DNA from: CAYZRJ01 sp964480825
GTDB lineage: Bacteria; Patescibacteriota; WWE3; UBA101185; UBA10185
Length of the DNA stretch: 31,898 nucleotides
NCBI GenBank assembly: GCA_964480825.1
Contig: CAYZRJ010000004.1
Span: 1 to 31,898, forward strand
Direction of reading: 5' to 3'
Shown: positions 19,814 to 28,415 of the stretch, piece after piece
Layout: the number at the start of each line of letters is the position of its first letter
Position numbering within the stretch: the stretch's first letter is position 1
Program-made: the position numbers and the translations under genes
The notes under the pieces: model-generated
Database searches by the model: none
The model's input: the letters and a program-made list of their open reading frames with translations, nothing else
What the model was told of the DNA's origin: nothing

Positions 19814-22683
19814 CCTTTGTACGCAAACGGACAGATACTTTTAAAATCACACCAATTACAATGCATTGCCGGGTTGGCATCAAAGTTTCCGGCTTTAATC
19901 TTTTTTATTTCCTCTTTTAAAACTTCTTTTGTTTGTTCCAGATCGCGTGCGGTGCGTGTAGTCGTTACTTTTTGCCCGTCACCCTCTAAAAAGTACAGGC
20001 TTAAGATTGTTGGTTCGTACCCTAACGCCTCTTTAGCGGCGATTGCGTAAATGGCAACCTGCATATCTTTATCAACATCTTTTTGTGACTTCGGACTGCC
20101 GGTTTTATAATCTATTATTTCCACCACGTTATCCGGTTGGCCTTTGATGTGGTCAATACGATCAATTCGACCATAGAACCTAATGCCGTCGACCTTAATA
20201 TTAAACGATTTTTCAAGCTCTAAATATCTTGGTTTTTCAGTTTGAATTCTTTCGTAATACTTTTCCAAGAGTTTTTTACCGCTTTCAAACCTTTCTTTTC
20301 TATGCTCGGGATCTTTGTAGCCGAGAGGTTGCCAGTTTTTCTCGTACGTTTGTAATAATTCGGCCAGTGTAACTTTTTGATCAAATTTTAGTTTTGTATG
20401 AAAGTCGCGTAAGGTGTCATGAATAGTAGTACCAAAGCTTAGTGCGTGACTCGGTGAGGTGGGTATTTTTAAGATATATCTATATTTATATTGGAGGGCG
20501 CAGGTCATGTACGTATCAATTTGTGAATAGCTTAAAAAATCAGGAGTAAAATTTTTAATCTTTTGTGACAACGGATCCCTAAATCCGGAAGTAGCTCCAA
20601 ACAAAGTGTCCTGTGGTTTTTTCACAACCATCCCGTCTACACTTTCGATTTTAAGTCCAAGCTCTTGCAGAAATCCGCTTGGAGTCTTGTCACGCTTACC
20701 GCCGTAATTTTTAGCTAAAGTCATACATAGATATTTTTTAGCTCTGGTCATTGCGACATAAAACAGACGCCTTTCTTCTTGTGTATGCTCATCTCCGGTG
20801 GGCAGTGTTTCTTTAATTAATTCATCGGGTATATCTATGCCACCCCCCTTGTTTCGGGTTGGAAATCGATCCGAGACCGTATTAACAATAAAAACCACCG
20901 AATATTCCGTGCCTTTAGAAGCGTGTACCGTCATTAAATTGATCGTGTCGATATCCTCAATTTCGGCTTGCGCGAGGTTATCTCCCGCGTCCAACATAAG
21001 CTCTATAAAATCCAACAAATCTATAATAGTCGGAAATTCTCTACTTTCTTGGTGGAAATCAATTTCGAATGTTTTAACCCTGTTTAAAAATAAATCCAAG
21101 TTTTTCGTCGCCAGCTGATTTTCGATTGTTTCTTCTTCAGTAAACTGATCGACGTAATTTATGTTTTTAATTAAAGTATAGGTAAAGTCCACTACCGTTG
21201 ATTTCGTAATGTTTTGTTGTGCTTCGATAATTACTTTTACAAAGTTAATAACAAACTCATCGGTAGATTTTTTTACGGCTTCCCAAAGTTCTATCTTTTG
21301 CACCTTTGCTGATGCGAGTATTTTCGCAATCTCGTCGTAAGGTATTTCTAAAGTCGAGATATTTAAAGCGCGATATAAACTTATCGGGTCGTTTGGATTA
21401 ACAACTATACTAAGTAGCGCGATTATATCTCTGACCTCTTCACGGTCGTATAGTCCGCGATTTCCGACCAATTGATAGGGAATTCCGTGCTGACGCATAC
21501 CCAATAAAAACGGATCCAGATGACTATTTGCTCGCGCCAGTACAGCGAAATCCTTGTATGTATACTGAGGCTCTTTGGCCAAAATCTCGTATATTTTTGA
21601 AATGACCGTTTCAACCTCGTCTTCTAAAGACGGGAGCATTATTATTTGCGGTATTACTCCTTTTTTATCCACCGCGCTTTTTAGTTGTTTTGATATTCCG
21701 AGTTTTGATTCGAGAGTGTCGGGATTATTATTTTGAATAAGTTTATAAGCCGGATCCAAAATCTTTTGCGAAGAACGATAGTTGTCTAAAAGAGTTATCA
21801 TATTCGATTTAGGATAATCTTTCATAAATTCCAAAATGTTTGATATGGCGGCACCTCTAAATTTATATATCGATTGAGAGTCGTCCCCGACAACTACTAA
21901 ACTTCTCCGCCCCATTTTTTGCGGAGACAAAAGTTTCACAAGCTCGTATTGTGCGTAGTTTGTATCTTGAAATTCATCTACTAAAACGTGTTTAAATTCT
22001 TTTTGGTATTTTTTTAGTATGTTGGGGCGGTTTCGGAATAGTTTTACTGTCCAATTTATCAAGTCTCCAAAATCCATTTTAGACTTTTCTATTTTAATAC
22101 GTTGATATTCGCTGTAGATATGGGCTAATTCGGCCCATCGTTTTTTTTCCTCATCGTCCCATCCATCTCCCCGTTTTTTTAGGAAATGCAGTAAATCGTC
22201 GGGTGAAATATTTTCATCCTGCAAACGGGAAATAAATTTTAAAACGCTTGAAATAAATTTGGTCGGATTTCCCAAAGGTCTAAAGTAATTCAACTTCATT
22301 TTAAATAGATTTTTTCTTATCAATACCCATTGTTCAGATGAAGATAAAAGTTTGTACGAAGGATCCAGTCCCACTTCAATTCCTTCCTCTTTTAATATTC
22401 GGTCAGCAAAAGCATGAAAAGTATAAATCCACGGCTCGCTGTACCCAAGCGGCATAATGTCCCCGACACGGATTAACATTTCGTTGGATGCTTTTTCGGT
22501 AAAAGTCAAAGCTAAAACCTCGTTTGGTTTAATATTTTCTTCTTCGATAAGATATTTTATTCGTTCGGTGATGACTCTGGTCTTTCCGGTGCCCGCACCC
22601 GCTACTACTAACAACGGTCCGGACGTGTGCTTTATAGCTTTTAGTTGATTTTCGTTAAATTGTGTTTTGGTTTTGGAAGACAT
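19810..22683 (-). CDS. UvrD-type helicase fused to iron-sulfur PD-(D/E)XK nuclease
   Basis: The 957-aa protein has SF1A helicase motifs: AGAGTGKTRV (29-38), LALTFTEKAS, VDEFQDTN, VVGDDSQSIYKFRGA, NYRSS, VHASKGTEYSVVFI and ERRLFYVAMTRAKKYL. From about residue 715 there is a RecB-family nuclease domain with SYSQIDTYMTCALQYKYRY, FGTTIHD, FYGRIDRID, EIIDYKTGSP (active-site Asp and Lys) and QVAIYAIAA. Its first Cys and the terminal CNWC...C (Cys942, 945, 951) match the four-Cys Fe-S staple of AddB/AdnAB nucleases. It probably resects double-strand breaks for recombination. AdnA/AdnB-like or AddA-like names are both possible. Confidence 0.92.
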   Translation of the reverse strand: MSSKTKTQFNENQLKAIKHTSGPLLVVAGAGTGKTRVITERIKYLIEEENIKPNEVLALTFTEKASNEMLIRVGDIMPLGYSEPWIYTFHAFADRILKEEGIEVGLDPSYKLLSSSEQWVLIRKNLFKMKLNYFRPLGNPTKFISSVLKFISRLQDENISPDDLLHFLKKRGDGWDDEEKKRWAELAHIYSEYQRIKIEKSKMDFGDLINWTVKLFRNRPNILKKYQKEFKHVLVDEFQDTNYAQYELVKLLSPQKMGRRSLVVVGDDSQSIYKFRGAAISNILEFMKDYPKSNMITLLDNYRSSQKILDPAYKLIQNNNPDTLESKLGISKQLKSAVDKKGVIPQIIMLPSLEDEVETVISKIYEILAKEPQYTYKDFAVLARANSHLDPFLLGMRQHGIPYQLVGNRGLYDREEVRDIIALLSIVVNPNDPISLYRALNISTLEIPYDEIAKILASAKVQKIELWEAVKKSTDEFVINFVKVIIEAQQNITKSTVVDFTYTLIKNINYVDQFTEEETIENQLATKNLDLFLNRVKTFEIDFHQESREFPTIIDLLDFIELMLDAGDNLAQAEIEDIDTINLMTVHASKGTEYSVVFIVNTVSDRFPTRNKGGGIDIPDELIKETLPTGDEHTQEERRLFYVAMTRAKKYLCMTLAKNYGGKRDKTPSGFLQELGLKIESVDGMVVKKPQDTLFGATSGFRDPLSQKIKNFTPDFLSYSQIDTYMTCALQYKYRYILKIPTSPSHALSFGTTIHDTLRDFHTKLKFDQKVTLAELLQTYEKNWQPLGYKDPEHRKERFESGKKLLEKYYERIQTEKPRYLELEKSFNIKVDGIRFYGRIDRIDHIKGQPDNVVEIIDYKTGSPKSQKDVDKDMQVAIYAIAAKEALGYEPTILSLYFLEGDGQKVTTTRTARDLEQTKEVLKEEIKKIKAGNFDANPAMHCNWCDFKSICPFAYKG

Positions 22684-22691
22684 GCCCCCTC

Positions 22692-22710
22692 ATTATACAG
22701 GGTGTATAAT
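22692..22710. promoter_or_regulatory. Symmetric divergent promoter with back-to-back -10 boxes
   Basis: The perfect inverted repeat ATTATACA-GGG-TGTATAAT gives a consensus TATAAT on each strand. The minus box ends 8 bases before the ATG of the helicase-nuclease (22683). The plus box (22705-22710) points to the mini-gene at 22755, with a predicted start near 22717 and a leader of about 38 bases. Confidence 0.7.
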
Positions 22711-22754
22711 ACATCTTATAGTTACTCATCCCAATTTGGACAGGAGAGGCCCCC

Positions 22755-22880
22755 ATGTATATTGTTGCCGTTGCCACTGTGATCGTGTTGTTGGCCCTTG
22801 CAAGCGCCAGGTACGTTGTTGATCGGATTCCGGAAGACCAGAAGATCGCGATGGGAATTGAGATTCAGAAACCCGGCTAA
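22755..22880 (+). CDS. 41-aa single-helix membrane peptide in an isolated transcription unit
   Basis: The ATG at 22755 is preceded by AGGAGAGG (22742-22749), a strong Shine-Dalgarno at good distance. The product is one hydrophobic helix (YIVAVATVIVLLALASA) followed by a charged 24-residue tail (RYVVDRIPEDQK...). No family is recognised. G+C is 50 % (63 of 126 bases), higher than nearby genes. It has its own promoter and terminator and lies between a divergent and a convergent gene. Small membrane peptides of this shape can be regulators or toxins, but nothing here decides that. It shares its leader layout with the 75-aa gene at 13277. Confidence 0.7.
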   Translation: MYIVAVATVIVLLALASARYVVDRIPEDQKIAMGIEIQKPG

Positions 22881-22897
22881 CTTCGCCCACAGGCCAG

Positions 22898-22934
22898 AAA
22901 ACCCTCCGTATACATTGTGTACGCGAGGGTTTTT
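22898..22934. terminator. Bidirectional Rho-independent terminator
   Basis: Stem AAAACCCTC (22898-22906) / GAGGGTTTT (22925-22933), continued past one bulged C by CGTATAC/GTGTACG with an ATT loop. T-runs follow on both strands, so it can end the mini-gene from the left and rmuC from the right. Confidence 0.88.
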
Positions 22935-22940
22935 GTTTGC

Positions 22941-24050
22941 CTAATTTAGAGGTGTTCTATTAATGCCTTCGGTTAAAATAGGTAGCGCGTCGGGTTCTTC
23001 TAACCTAATCTTATCTATCGTTTTCGATAAAGCTCTGGTTCTTGTGCTATCCACTTTATTATATTGTTCAGACAACGAAGCTATCCGTACCCCGATTTTT
23101 ACAAACTCTTCGTTATACTTTTCAAACTCTTTTTCAAATTCTTTTATCATAGTAACTATTTTGCCGACATTATTTTGTATTTTAAAATTAGCGTAAGATT
23201 GCCTTATAAGTCTTAAAGTTGCCGAAAAGCTAAAAGGTCCGACAAAGACAACTTTCTTTCGCATTGCATCCGCCCAAGTATCATTCATGTTCTCATAAAT
23301 AAATGAGAAAATCATTTCGTTGGGTATAAATAGAATTACAAAATCTACGGTATTGTCTTCAGGATTTATGTAATCTCTTGTTGTAACCTGTTTAATTTTA
23401 TCTTTAATATCTATCTCGAAAGCTTTTAGGTGATTTTTACGTGATTCTTTATCCTCTGTTTCGATATACTTTTGAAGGCTGGCGTAAGGAAATTTGGCGT
23501 CTACATTAATTTTTACACCGTCGGGTAGAAGTACTGTAAAATCGGGCCTGTTTCCGGAACCTTCTTGGGACTTGTTGTAGTAATAATCTACGTTATTTAC
23601 AAATCCTGCCATTTTCAACAAATCTTCGGCCACCTGTTCTCCAAACTGGCCACGTAATTGATTGTTAGATAATACTTTTTTTAAATTCTCAGTCGTAACA
23701 TTTAGCTGTTCCGAAACTTTTCTCTGATTTTCCAGCTCCGTTTTTAGTTCTGTAAACGAACCTACTCTTGCTTTTTCGGCGTCATTTAATCTTTCGTTGC
23801 TTTTACTAATTTCTTCTTTAACTCCTTTTATTAATTCTTCTATCGCGTTTTTCTTGCTATTCACGTCAGAGTCTATTATTTGCTTCTTTGCATCAAGTTT
23901 TTGATCAGCCATAGTAATAAGCTGTTCAATAAGCCGTGAATTATCTGTTTTCGAGCTGAAAAGCTTTTCTCTAAACAAAAATAGTAATAATACAATTACG
24001 GCTATTCCCGCCAGTATTCCGATTAATATACCTACAAACACAGTGTCCAT
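22941..24050 (-). CDS. rmuC: RmuC family protein
   Basis: From the ATG at 24050 the protein has 369 aa; a TTG three codons upstream is also in frame. It has an N-terminal membrane helix (about 3-25), a coiled coil (about 35-130) and the RmuC domain: NNQLRGQFGEQVAEDLL, the PD-(D/E)XK-like RPDFTVLLPDGVKINVDAKFP, DFVILFIPNEMIF and RKKVVFVGPFSFSATLRLI. RmuC is predicted to be a membrane-linked nuclease that limits inversions and rearrangements at short repeats. The chosen start sits 8 bases after a TACAAT box. Tandem hairpin repeats cover its promoter. Confidence 0.93.
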   Translation of the reverse strand: MDTVFVGILIGILAGIAVIVLLLFLFREKLFSSKTDNSRLIEQLITMADQKLDAKKQIIDSDVNSKKNAIEELIKGVKEEISKSNERLNDAEKARVGSFTELKTELENQRKVSEQLNVTTENLKKVLSNNQLRGQFGEQVAEDLLKMAGFVNNVDYYYNKSQEGSGNRPDFTVLLPDGVKINVDAKFPYASLQKYIETEDKESRKNHLKAFEIDIKDKIKQVTTRDYINPEDNTVDFVILFIPNEMIFSFIYENMNDTWADAMRKKVVFVGPFSFSATLRLIRQSYANFKIQNNVGKIVTMIKEFEKEFEKYNEEFVKIGVRIASLSEQYNKVDSTRTRALSKTIDKIRLEEPDALPILTEGINRTPLN

Positions 24051-24058
24051 ACCAACCA

Positions 24059-24064
24059 ATTGTA
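24059..24064 (-). promoter_or_regulatory. -10 box of rmuC
   Basis: TACAAT on the minus strand, 8 bases before the ATG at 24050. The adjacent spacer and -35 region fall entirely inside the first 28-bp repeat, so anything that binds the repeat would control this promoter. Confidence 0.55.
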
Positions 24065-24150
24065 TCGCTTACGCGATCGTGAGTACACTAATTCGCTTAC
24101 GCGATCGTGAGTACACTAATCAGCTACACTGATCAATGGGTACGCCTAAT
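24065..24150. repeat. Tandem 28-bp repeats with internal hairpins
   Basis: Two identical 28-base copies lie head to tail (24065-24092 and 24093-24120). A degenerate 30-base third copy (24121-24150) keeps GCT, GATC, GTAC and CTAAT in register. Each perfect copy contains the inverted repeat CTTACG-CGAT-CGTGAG (one G-T pair). The array fills most of the 123-base gap between divergent rmuC and the membrane protein gene. It could be an operator array or a chance tandem duplication. Confidence 0.85.
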
Positions 24151-24158
24151 CGAAGAAA

Positions 24159-24167
24159 TGTTAATAT
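24159..24167 (+). promoter_or_regulatory. Extended -10 abutting the membrane protein gene
   Basis: TG-T-TAATAT ends exactly 6 bases before the ATG at 24174. It is the leaderless-type head of the plus-strand set that runs to 28415. Confidence 0.6.
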
Positions 24168-24173
24168 CTAACT

Positions 24174-24539
24174 ATGCCGAAGTTTTTTTATACCGTTCTT
24201 GCGGGCGCGCTAATAGCTTGGACATGGTTATTTATACTGGGCTCTGAAATTGCTCCCGATTCCGGTATTCGTATCACGATCTTTATGTTTAGTTTTTTTA
24301 TCGCGATAGGAATTACATTGACCTGTGGCGTGTTTGTGTATTTTAATTATCGGGCCTCTTTATTTATGAACAGACATATTTTATTTAGAAGATCTTTAAA
24401 ATACGGCTATTTTGTAGGCTTTTTTATAACCGGTATTTTATCTTTGCGCGCGTTCGAGTTGGCAACAACATTAAATTACATCTTATTTATTGTTTTGTGT
24501 TTAGTACTTTATAAACAATTTAGAGGCAATAGAATCTAG
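24174..24539 (+). CDS. Small polytopic membrane protein of unknown function
   Basis: The 121-aa protein has about four hydrophobic segments (roughly 6-22, 31-57, 75-92 and 97-112), a short basic loop RHILFRRSLKYG and a basic C-terminus. I recognise no family motif. It precedes tatD by two bases and is probably co-transcribed with it. Its start is well placed relative to an extended -10. Confidence 0.65.
   Translation: MPKFFYTVLAGALIAWTWLFILGSEIAPDSGIRITIFMFSFFIAIGITLTCGVFVYFNYRASLFMNRHILFRRSLKYGYFVGFFITGILSLRAFELATTLNYILFIVLCLVLYKQFRGNRI
24530..24535 (+). promoter_or_regulatory. -10 box abutting tatD
   Basis: TAGAAT, made from the last codons of the upstream gene, ends exactly 6 bases before the tatD ATG at 24542. 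It is a candidate internal leaderless start; coincidence is possible. Confidence 0.35.
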
Positions 24540-24541
24540 AT

Positions 24542-25321
24542 ATGCTGATTGACTCGCACTGCCATTTACCGCATCCAAAATATAAAAAATCTTTAAAGAA
24601 CATAATTAATGACGCAAAAAACGCGGGAGTCACGCGACTGATTAATATCGGAACATCCGTAAAGAGTAACTTAGAAGTTATTGGAGTTTCGACCGAATAC
24701 GAAAACGTTTATTCTGCCGTTGCTGTGTATCCACACGAAGATATGGATAAGTCATCAGATTTTTTACAGGATACGCTGGACAAACAATTAAGTCTGTCAA
24801 ATAAGATAGTTGCTGTGGGAGAGTGTGGTTTGGATATCGGCACGTGGGATGAGGGAAGGCCTATTAAAGATCAGATTTCTTTGTTTGAAATGCAGTTGGA
24901 GCTCGCTGTAAAGCATAAATTGCCTGTAGTAATACACAACAGAAACGGAGACGGATATATTATGGATATACTGGATAAATTCGCACATCAAAATGTCACC
25001 GGAGTAGCACATTGTTTTTCTTCCGACTGGGGCGTGGCCCGAAAATACTTAGATCGGGGGTTTTTCCTGTCGTTTTCAGGTACGCTTACCTATAAGACCG
25101 GAGTCGAATTACAAGAAATTGTAAAAAAAGTTCCGCTTGACGGATTTTTGCTTGAAACCGATGCCCCTTATTTACCTCCCGAAGGTTTTAGAGGACAGCC
25201 AAACGAACCAAAAAATGTTGTAGAAGTAGCAAAAAAGTTTGCGCAAATACGCAACATTGCATTTGATAAAATAGCTAATCTGTCCTATAGTAATACATGC
25301 AAAGTATTTAAAATTAATTAA
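24542..25321 (+). CDS. tatD: TatD family metal-dependent DNase
   Basis: The 259-aa TIM-barrel hydrolase has the metal ligands of the family: DSHCHLPH (His6, His8), VGECGLD (Glu94), PVVIHNRN, VAHCFSS and LETDAPYLPP (Asp of TDAP), followed by RGQPNEP. TatD proteins are 3'-5' exonucleases or deoxyribonucleases used in DNA repair and turnover. Length is normal. It is followed after 3 bases by a glycosyltransferase. Confidence 0.95.
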   Translation: MLIDSHCHLPHPKYKKSLKNIINDAKNAGVTRLINIGTSVKSNLEVIGVSTEYENVYSAVAVYPHEDMDKSSDFLQDTLDKQLSLSNKIVAVGECGLDIGTWDEGRPIKDQISLFEMQLELAVKHKLPVVIHNRNGDGYIMDILDKFAHQNVTGVAHCFSSDWGVARKYLDRGFFLSFSGTLTYKTGVELQEIVKKVPLDGFLLETDAPYLPPEGFRGQPNEPKNVVEVAKKFAQIRNIAFDKIANLSYSNTCKVFKIN

Positions 25322-25324
25322 AAC

Positions 25325-26872
25325 ATGTTCGCCGAAATATTAAACAGATACGATAGACAAGTTCATAGAATCTTAGAAATTTCATTGGGAGCGCTGACTT
25401 GGGGGTTTTTAACCTCTCCTGTATGGCTGGGTATTTTGTATCCCCCCGCAATTGTGTATATGCTTACCCTACTCACAGTTTATTGGTGCTACATGGCCTT
25501 TAAACATACTTGGGGATTGGGAAAAGGCTACAACATGTATAAAAAAGAAATTACGCTGGATTGGTGGAATAAATGCCGGGAGCTTGTTTTTTCCTCCCTG
25601 CCGGATAAACCAACTCTTCCAAATTCACTTTCTGAAGTAAAACATCTAATTGTAATCCCCGTTGTAAACGAATCCGAAAAGGTTATTGAGGGCTTTATAA
25701 ATAGTTTATTAGATCAATCTTTTCCTACAAATCAAATAGCCCTCGCGTTTACAATTGAAGAAAAATTTGCAAAAGAAGAGCAGTCCAGAATTTTAAAAGT
25801 ATTCGGCGACAGAATACCAATGCTGGCAAATCTGTTTTTTTATACTCACCCCGGCGACATACCCGGAGAAGCTAGGGGAGACGGCGGGGCTAATCGCGCG
25901 TGGGGATCTAAAAACGCAGTTAAGGATTTAGAGAAATTGGGAGAAAACTTACGAAATTATATTTTTAGCAATTTTGATGCCGATCACGTTTTACACCGCG
26001 AATATATTTCTCGGGTTACACACTTATATTTAACAACCGATAATCGCGATAATCATTTTTATTCGTCTGCCGTGCCGCTTTTTGATAATAATTTGTGGAG
26101 GGTTCCTTTGATGATGCGTATCGAAGCAAATGCCGTAACCTTGGGCGTTTTGGCAGATTGGGCGGTATCAAAAGGTAAACAAAAAAAGACTTTTTCGGCG
26201 TTTTCTACTTCTTTAAACACTCTGATTGACGCCGAATTTTTTAACGTCTATCTTGGTGCCGATGACACAATTTTTTATTGGCGGGCGTTTTTCGCGCGAA
26301 AAGGAAATTTCGACGGTATTTGCCACTACGTTCCGTATGCCGCGGATGCTGTCGAGGGATCCAGTTACTACGATTCACACCGAAGTTTATATAAACAACT
26401 GCTTCGCTGGGGTTGGGGAGCGGTAGACTTTCCGCTTTCAATAAAGGGGTTTTTAAAAGATAGAGGAGAAATAAATTACATAAAGAAATTTCATTGGGCC
26501 CTGCGGCATATTCAAGATCGGGTAATTTTGGTAAATATAGTTTTTTTGATTACTTTCGGTTTTGGTATTGTTACACTTGTTAATCCGCTTGTGCGTCAGT
26601 CAAATTTTGCGTACAGTTTACCAAAAATAATGCGTACTATTCTAACGATAACTTTAATATGTTTAGTTCCCGCGACTTACTATCGTTTAAAACTTAATAA
26701 ACCGATGCCAAAAGATTGGCCGTTGTGGCGCAAATTAATTGCTTTTTTAGAAGGTCCGCTGATTATTATAAATTTGCTTACATTTTCGGTCATTCCCGCA
26801 ATAGACGCGCAGACCCGTATGATGTTCGGAAAGAAAGCGCGTAATTTGCATTACACGCCGAAAGTTAGATAA
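25325..26872 (+). CDS. Membrane-bound processive-type family 2 glycosyltransferase
   Basis: The 515-aa protein has two N-terminal membrane helices (about 17-60), a cytoplasmic GT2 domain and three or four C-terminal helices (about 400-500). The GT2 landmarks are HLIVIPVVNESEKVI, SNFDADHV (the DXD motif), YLGADDTIFYWRAFFARKG and KQLLRWGWGAVDFP, which is the Q/RxxRW acceptor motif of cellulose-synthase-like enzymes. It probably makes or exports a surface polysaccharide. The long insertion before the DXD contains PGDIPGEARGDGGANRAWG. It lies 4 bases before the WecA-like gene. Confidence 0.88.
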   Translation: MFAEILNRYDRQVHRILEISLGALTWGFLTSPVWLGILYPPAIVYMLTLLTVYWCYMAFKHTWGLGKGYNMYKKEITLDWWNKCRELVFSSLPDKPTLPNSLSEVKHLIVIPVVNESEKVIEGFINSLLDQSFPTNQIALAFTIEEKFAKEEQSRILKVFGDRIPMLANLFFYTHPGDIPGEARGDGGANRAWGSKNAVKDLEKLGENLRNYIFSNFDADHVLHREYISRVTHLYLTTDNRDNHFYSSAVPLFDNNLWRVPLMMRIEANAVTLGVLADWAVSKGKQKKTFSAFSTSLNTLIDAEFFNVYLGADDTIFYWRAFFARKGNFDGICHYVPYAADAVEGSSYYDSHRSLYKQLLRWGWGAVDFPLSIKGFLKDRGEINYIKKFHWALRHIQDRVILVNIVFLITFGFGIVTLVNPLVRQSNFAYSLPKIMRTILTITLICLVPATYYRLKLNKPMPKDWPLWRKLIAFLEGPLIIINLLTFSVIPAIDAQTRMMFGKKARNLHYTPKVR

Positions 26873-26876
26873 AAAA

Positions 26877-28415
26877 ATGAACTTATTAAAGAAAAAACTG
26901 CGCTTCGCGCACGTACTTTCAGGACTTAGGGCGAAGATCGTGGCTAAGTACGCTCTACAAACCGACCGCGCGAAAAGTAACGCGATTATCGTTTTTAATT
27001 TTACTCTGATTTTATTTCAAGTCGGATATATTGCCTTAAGAATAAAATACATAAACGAGTTTGTTCCTTTTTGGTTTACTCAGTCTTGGGGGAACGCCAT
27101 GCTTGAGCACAAAAAGTTTTTATACTTATTGCCGGCACTCGGGTTCGCAGTTTTATTAATCGGATCACTGCTCGAATTTTTATTTCGAAAATACTTTGTA
27201 AGATATTTCAAAGAAGTTATTTTAGTGTTTATAACTTTAACCAACATTTTGTTAACTTACTCTTTATTGCGAATTATATTTGCAGCTTCGTCACCGTTTC
27301 CCCCACTTATTTCACCGCTTGTTTTTTCTTTACTCATACCCTTTGGCACGGCTTTTGTTGTGGCCAAAACTTTGCTCCCCCGCTTTATTAGTTTCGCATT
27401 TAAAAACGCTATAGTTACCGATCCAAAAATTCATCTGCACCCGGGAATGGTTCTTCAAAAATCTTCGGCTCGCGGGGGCGGTGTATTTTACACCGCACTT
27501 TTCGTTATTATTTCCGTAATTTTCGTAGGACTTCCCTCAAAACTGCTCGGATTTTTTGTCGCGGTGGTTATGCTTGGTTTACTCGGTCTTGTAGATGATT
27601 ATCAAAATACACACACAAAATCTTCCTTTAAGGCTCTCGAAAATCCCGGTTTAAGATTGTTGCTTATGTTTTCTGCCGTCGCCGCAGTGGTTCTATCGGG
27701 TGTAATTATAAAAATAGTCGGCAATCCGTTTGGCGGATACTTGGATATTACTCAATTCAGATTTGGCGAGTCGTATAGTGCGATTCCGGCATATTTGTTT
27801 ACATCGCTTTGGATACTTTGGGTTTTAAATTTGTTATCTTGGTCAAATGGAATAGATGGTCAGTATAGTGGGATAGTCGGTATAACTTCTGTCTTTTTAT
27901 GTATTCTCGCCTTACGATTTACTCCGTTGGCACTGATTCACAAGCAGGTAGCAATAATGGCCGCCATAAGCGCAGGAATTGCATTCGGTTTCTCCAAGCA
28001 CACTTGGTATCCGTCAAGTGTTATGTGGGGCTTTGGAGCAACTGCCGCGGGCATTGTTATAGCAACTCTTTCGATTTTGATAAACACAAAAATTATGGTT
28101 TCTATATTAATACTATTAATTCCTTTTTTAGATGCAACTGTAACTTTTACCCGCCGCATTTTGCAAAAGAAAAGCCCGTTAAAAGGCGATAGAGGGCATT
28201 TTCACCACTTATTACTGGATCTTGGCTGGAGTGTTCCGAAAATAGCGAGGTTTTACTGGATAACAACGTTTGTATTTGGAGTAATAGGGTTACTGAGCTC
28301 AGATAGATTTTTAGTTCAAACCGTTTTGGTAATTGGCGGTATTGTAGCTTTTTTTATTATCTTAGTGAATTTACGGTCACTAAAAAAGCCAATATTAACG
28401 CCGCAATCTGAGTAA
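26877..28415 (+). CDS. MraY/WecA-like phospho-sugar transferase with extra N-terminal membrane domain
   Basis: The 512-aa polytopic protein has a C-terminal domain with the polyprenyl-phosphate phospho-N-acetylhexosamine transferase motifs: SARGGGVFY (about 197), LGLVDDYQNT (Asp240, Asp241), WSNGIDGQYSGI, LDATVTFTRRI and GDRGHFHHLLLDLG. This pattern (GHxHHxL) is closer to WecA/TagO than to MraY. The enzyme starts glycan synthesis on a lipid carrier. About 165 N-terminal residues, with four predicted helices (37-57, 82-102, 113-135, 143-165), exceed the usual 320-360 aa family length. Its end overlaps the convergent gene by 59 bases. Confidence 0.87.
   Translation: MNLLKKKLRFAHVLSGLRAKIVAKYALQTDRAKSNAIIVFNFTLILFQVGYIALRIKYINEFVPFWFTQSWGNAMLEHKKFLYLLPALGFAVLLIGSLLEFLFRKYFVRYFKEVILVFITLTNILLTYSLLRIIFAASSPFPPLISPLVFSLLIPFGTAFVVAKTLLPRFISFAFKNAIVTDPKIHLHPGMVLQKSSARGGGVFYTALFVIISVIFVGLPSKLLGFFVAVVMLGLLGLVDDYQNTHTKSSFKALENPGLRLLLMFSAVAAVVLSGVIIKIVGNPFGGYLDITQFRFGESYSAIPAYLFTSLWILWVLNLLSWSNGIDGQYSGIVGITSVFLCILALRFTPLALIHKQVAIMAAISAGIAFGFSKHTWYPSSVMWGFGATAAGIVIATLSILINTKIMVSILILLIPFLDATVTFTRRILQKKSPLKGDRGHFHHLLLDLGWSVPKIARFYWITTFVFGVIGLLSSDRFLVQTVLVIGGIVAFFIILVNLRSLKKPILTPQSE

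Noticed and set aside
24065..24150. Tandem repeats considered as a CRISPR array
   Set aside because: The copies are directly adjacent with no spacers, and there are no cas genes in the window.
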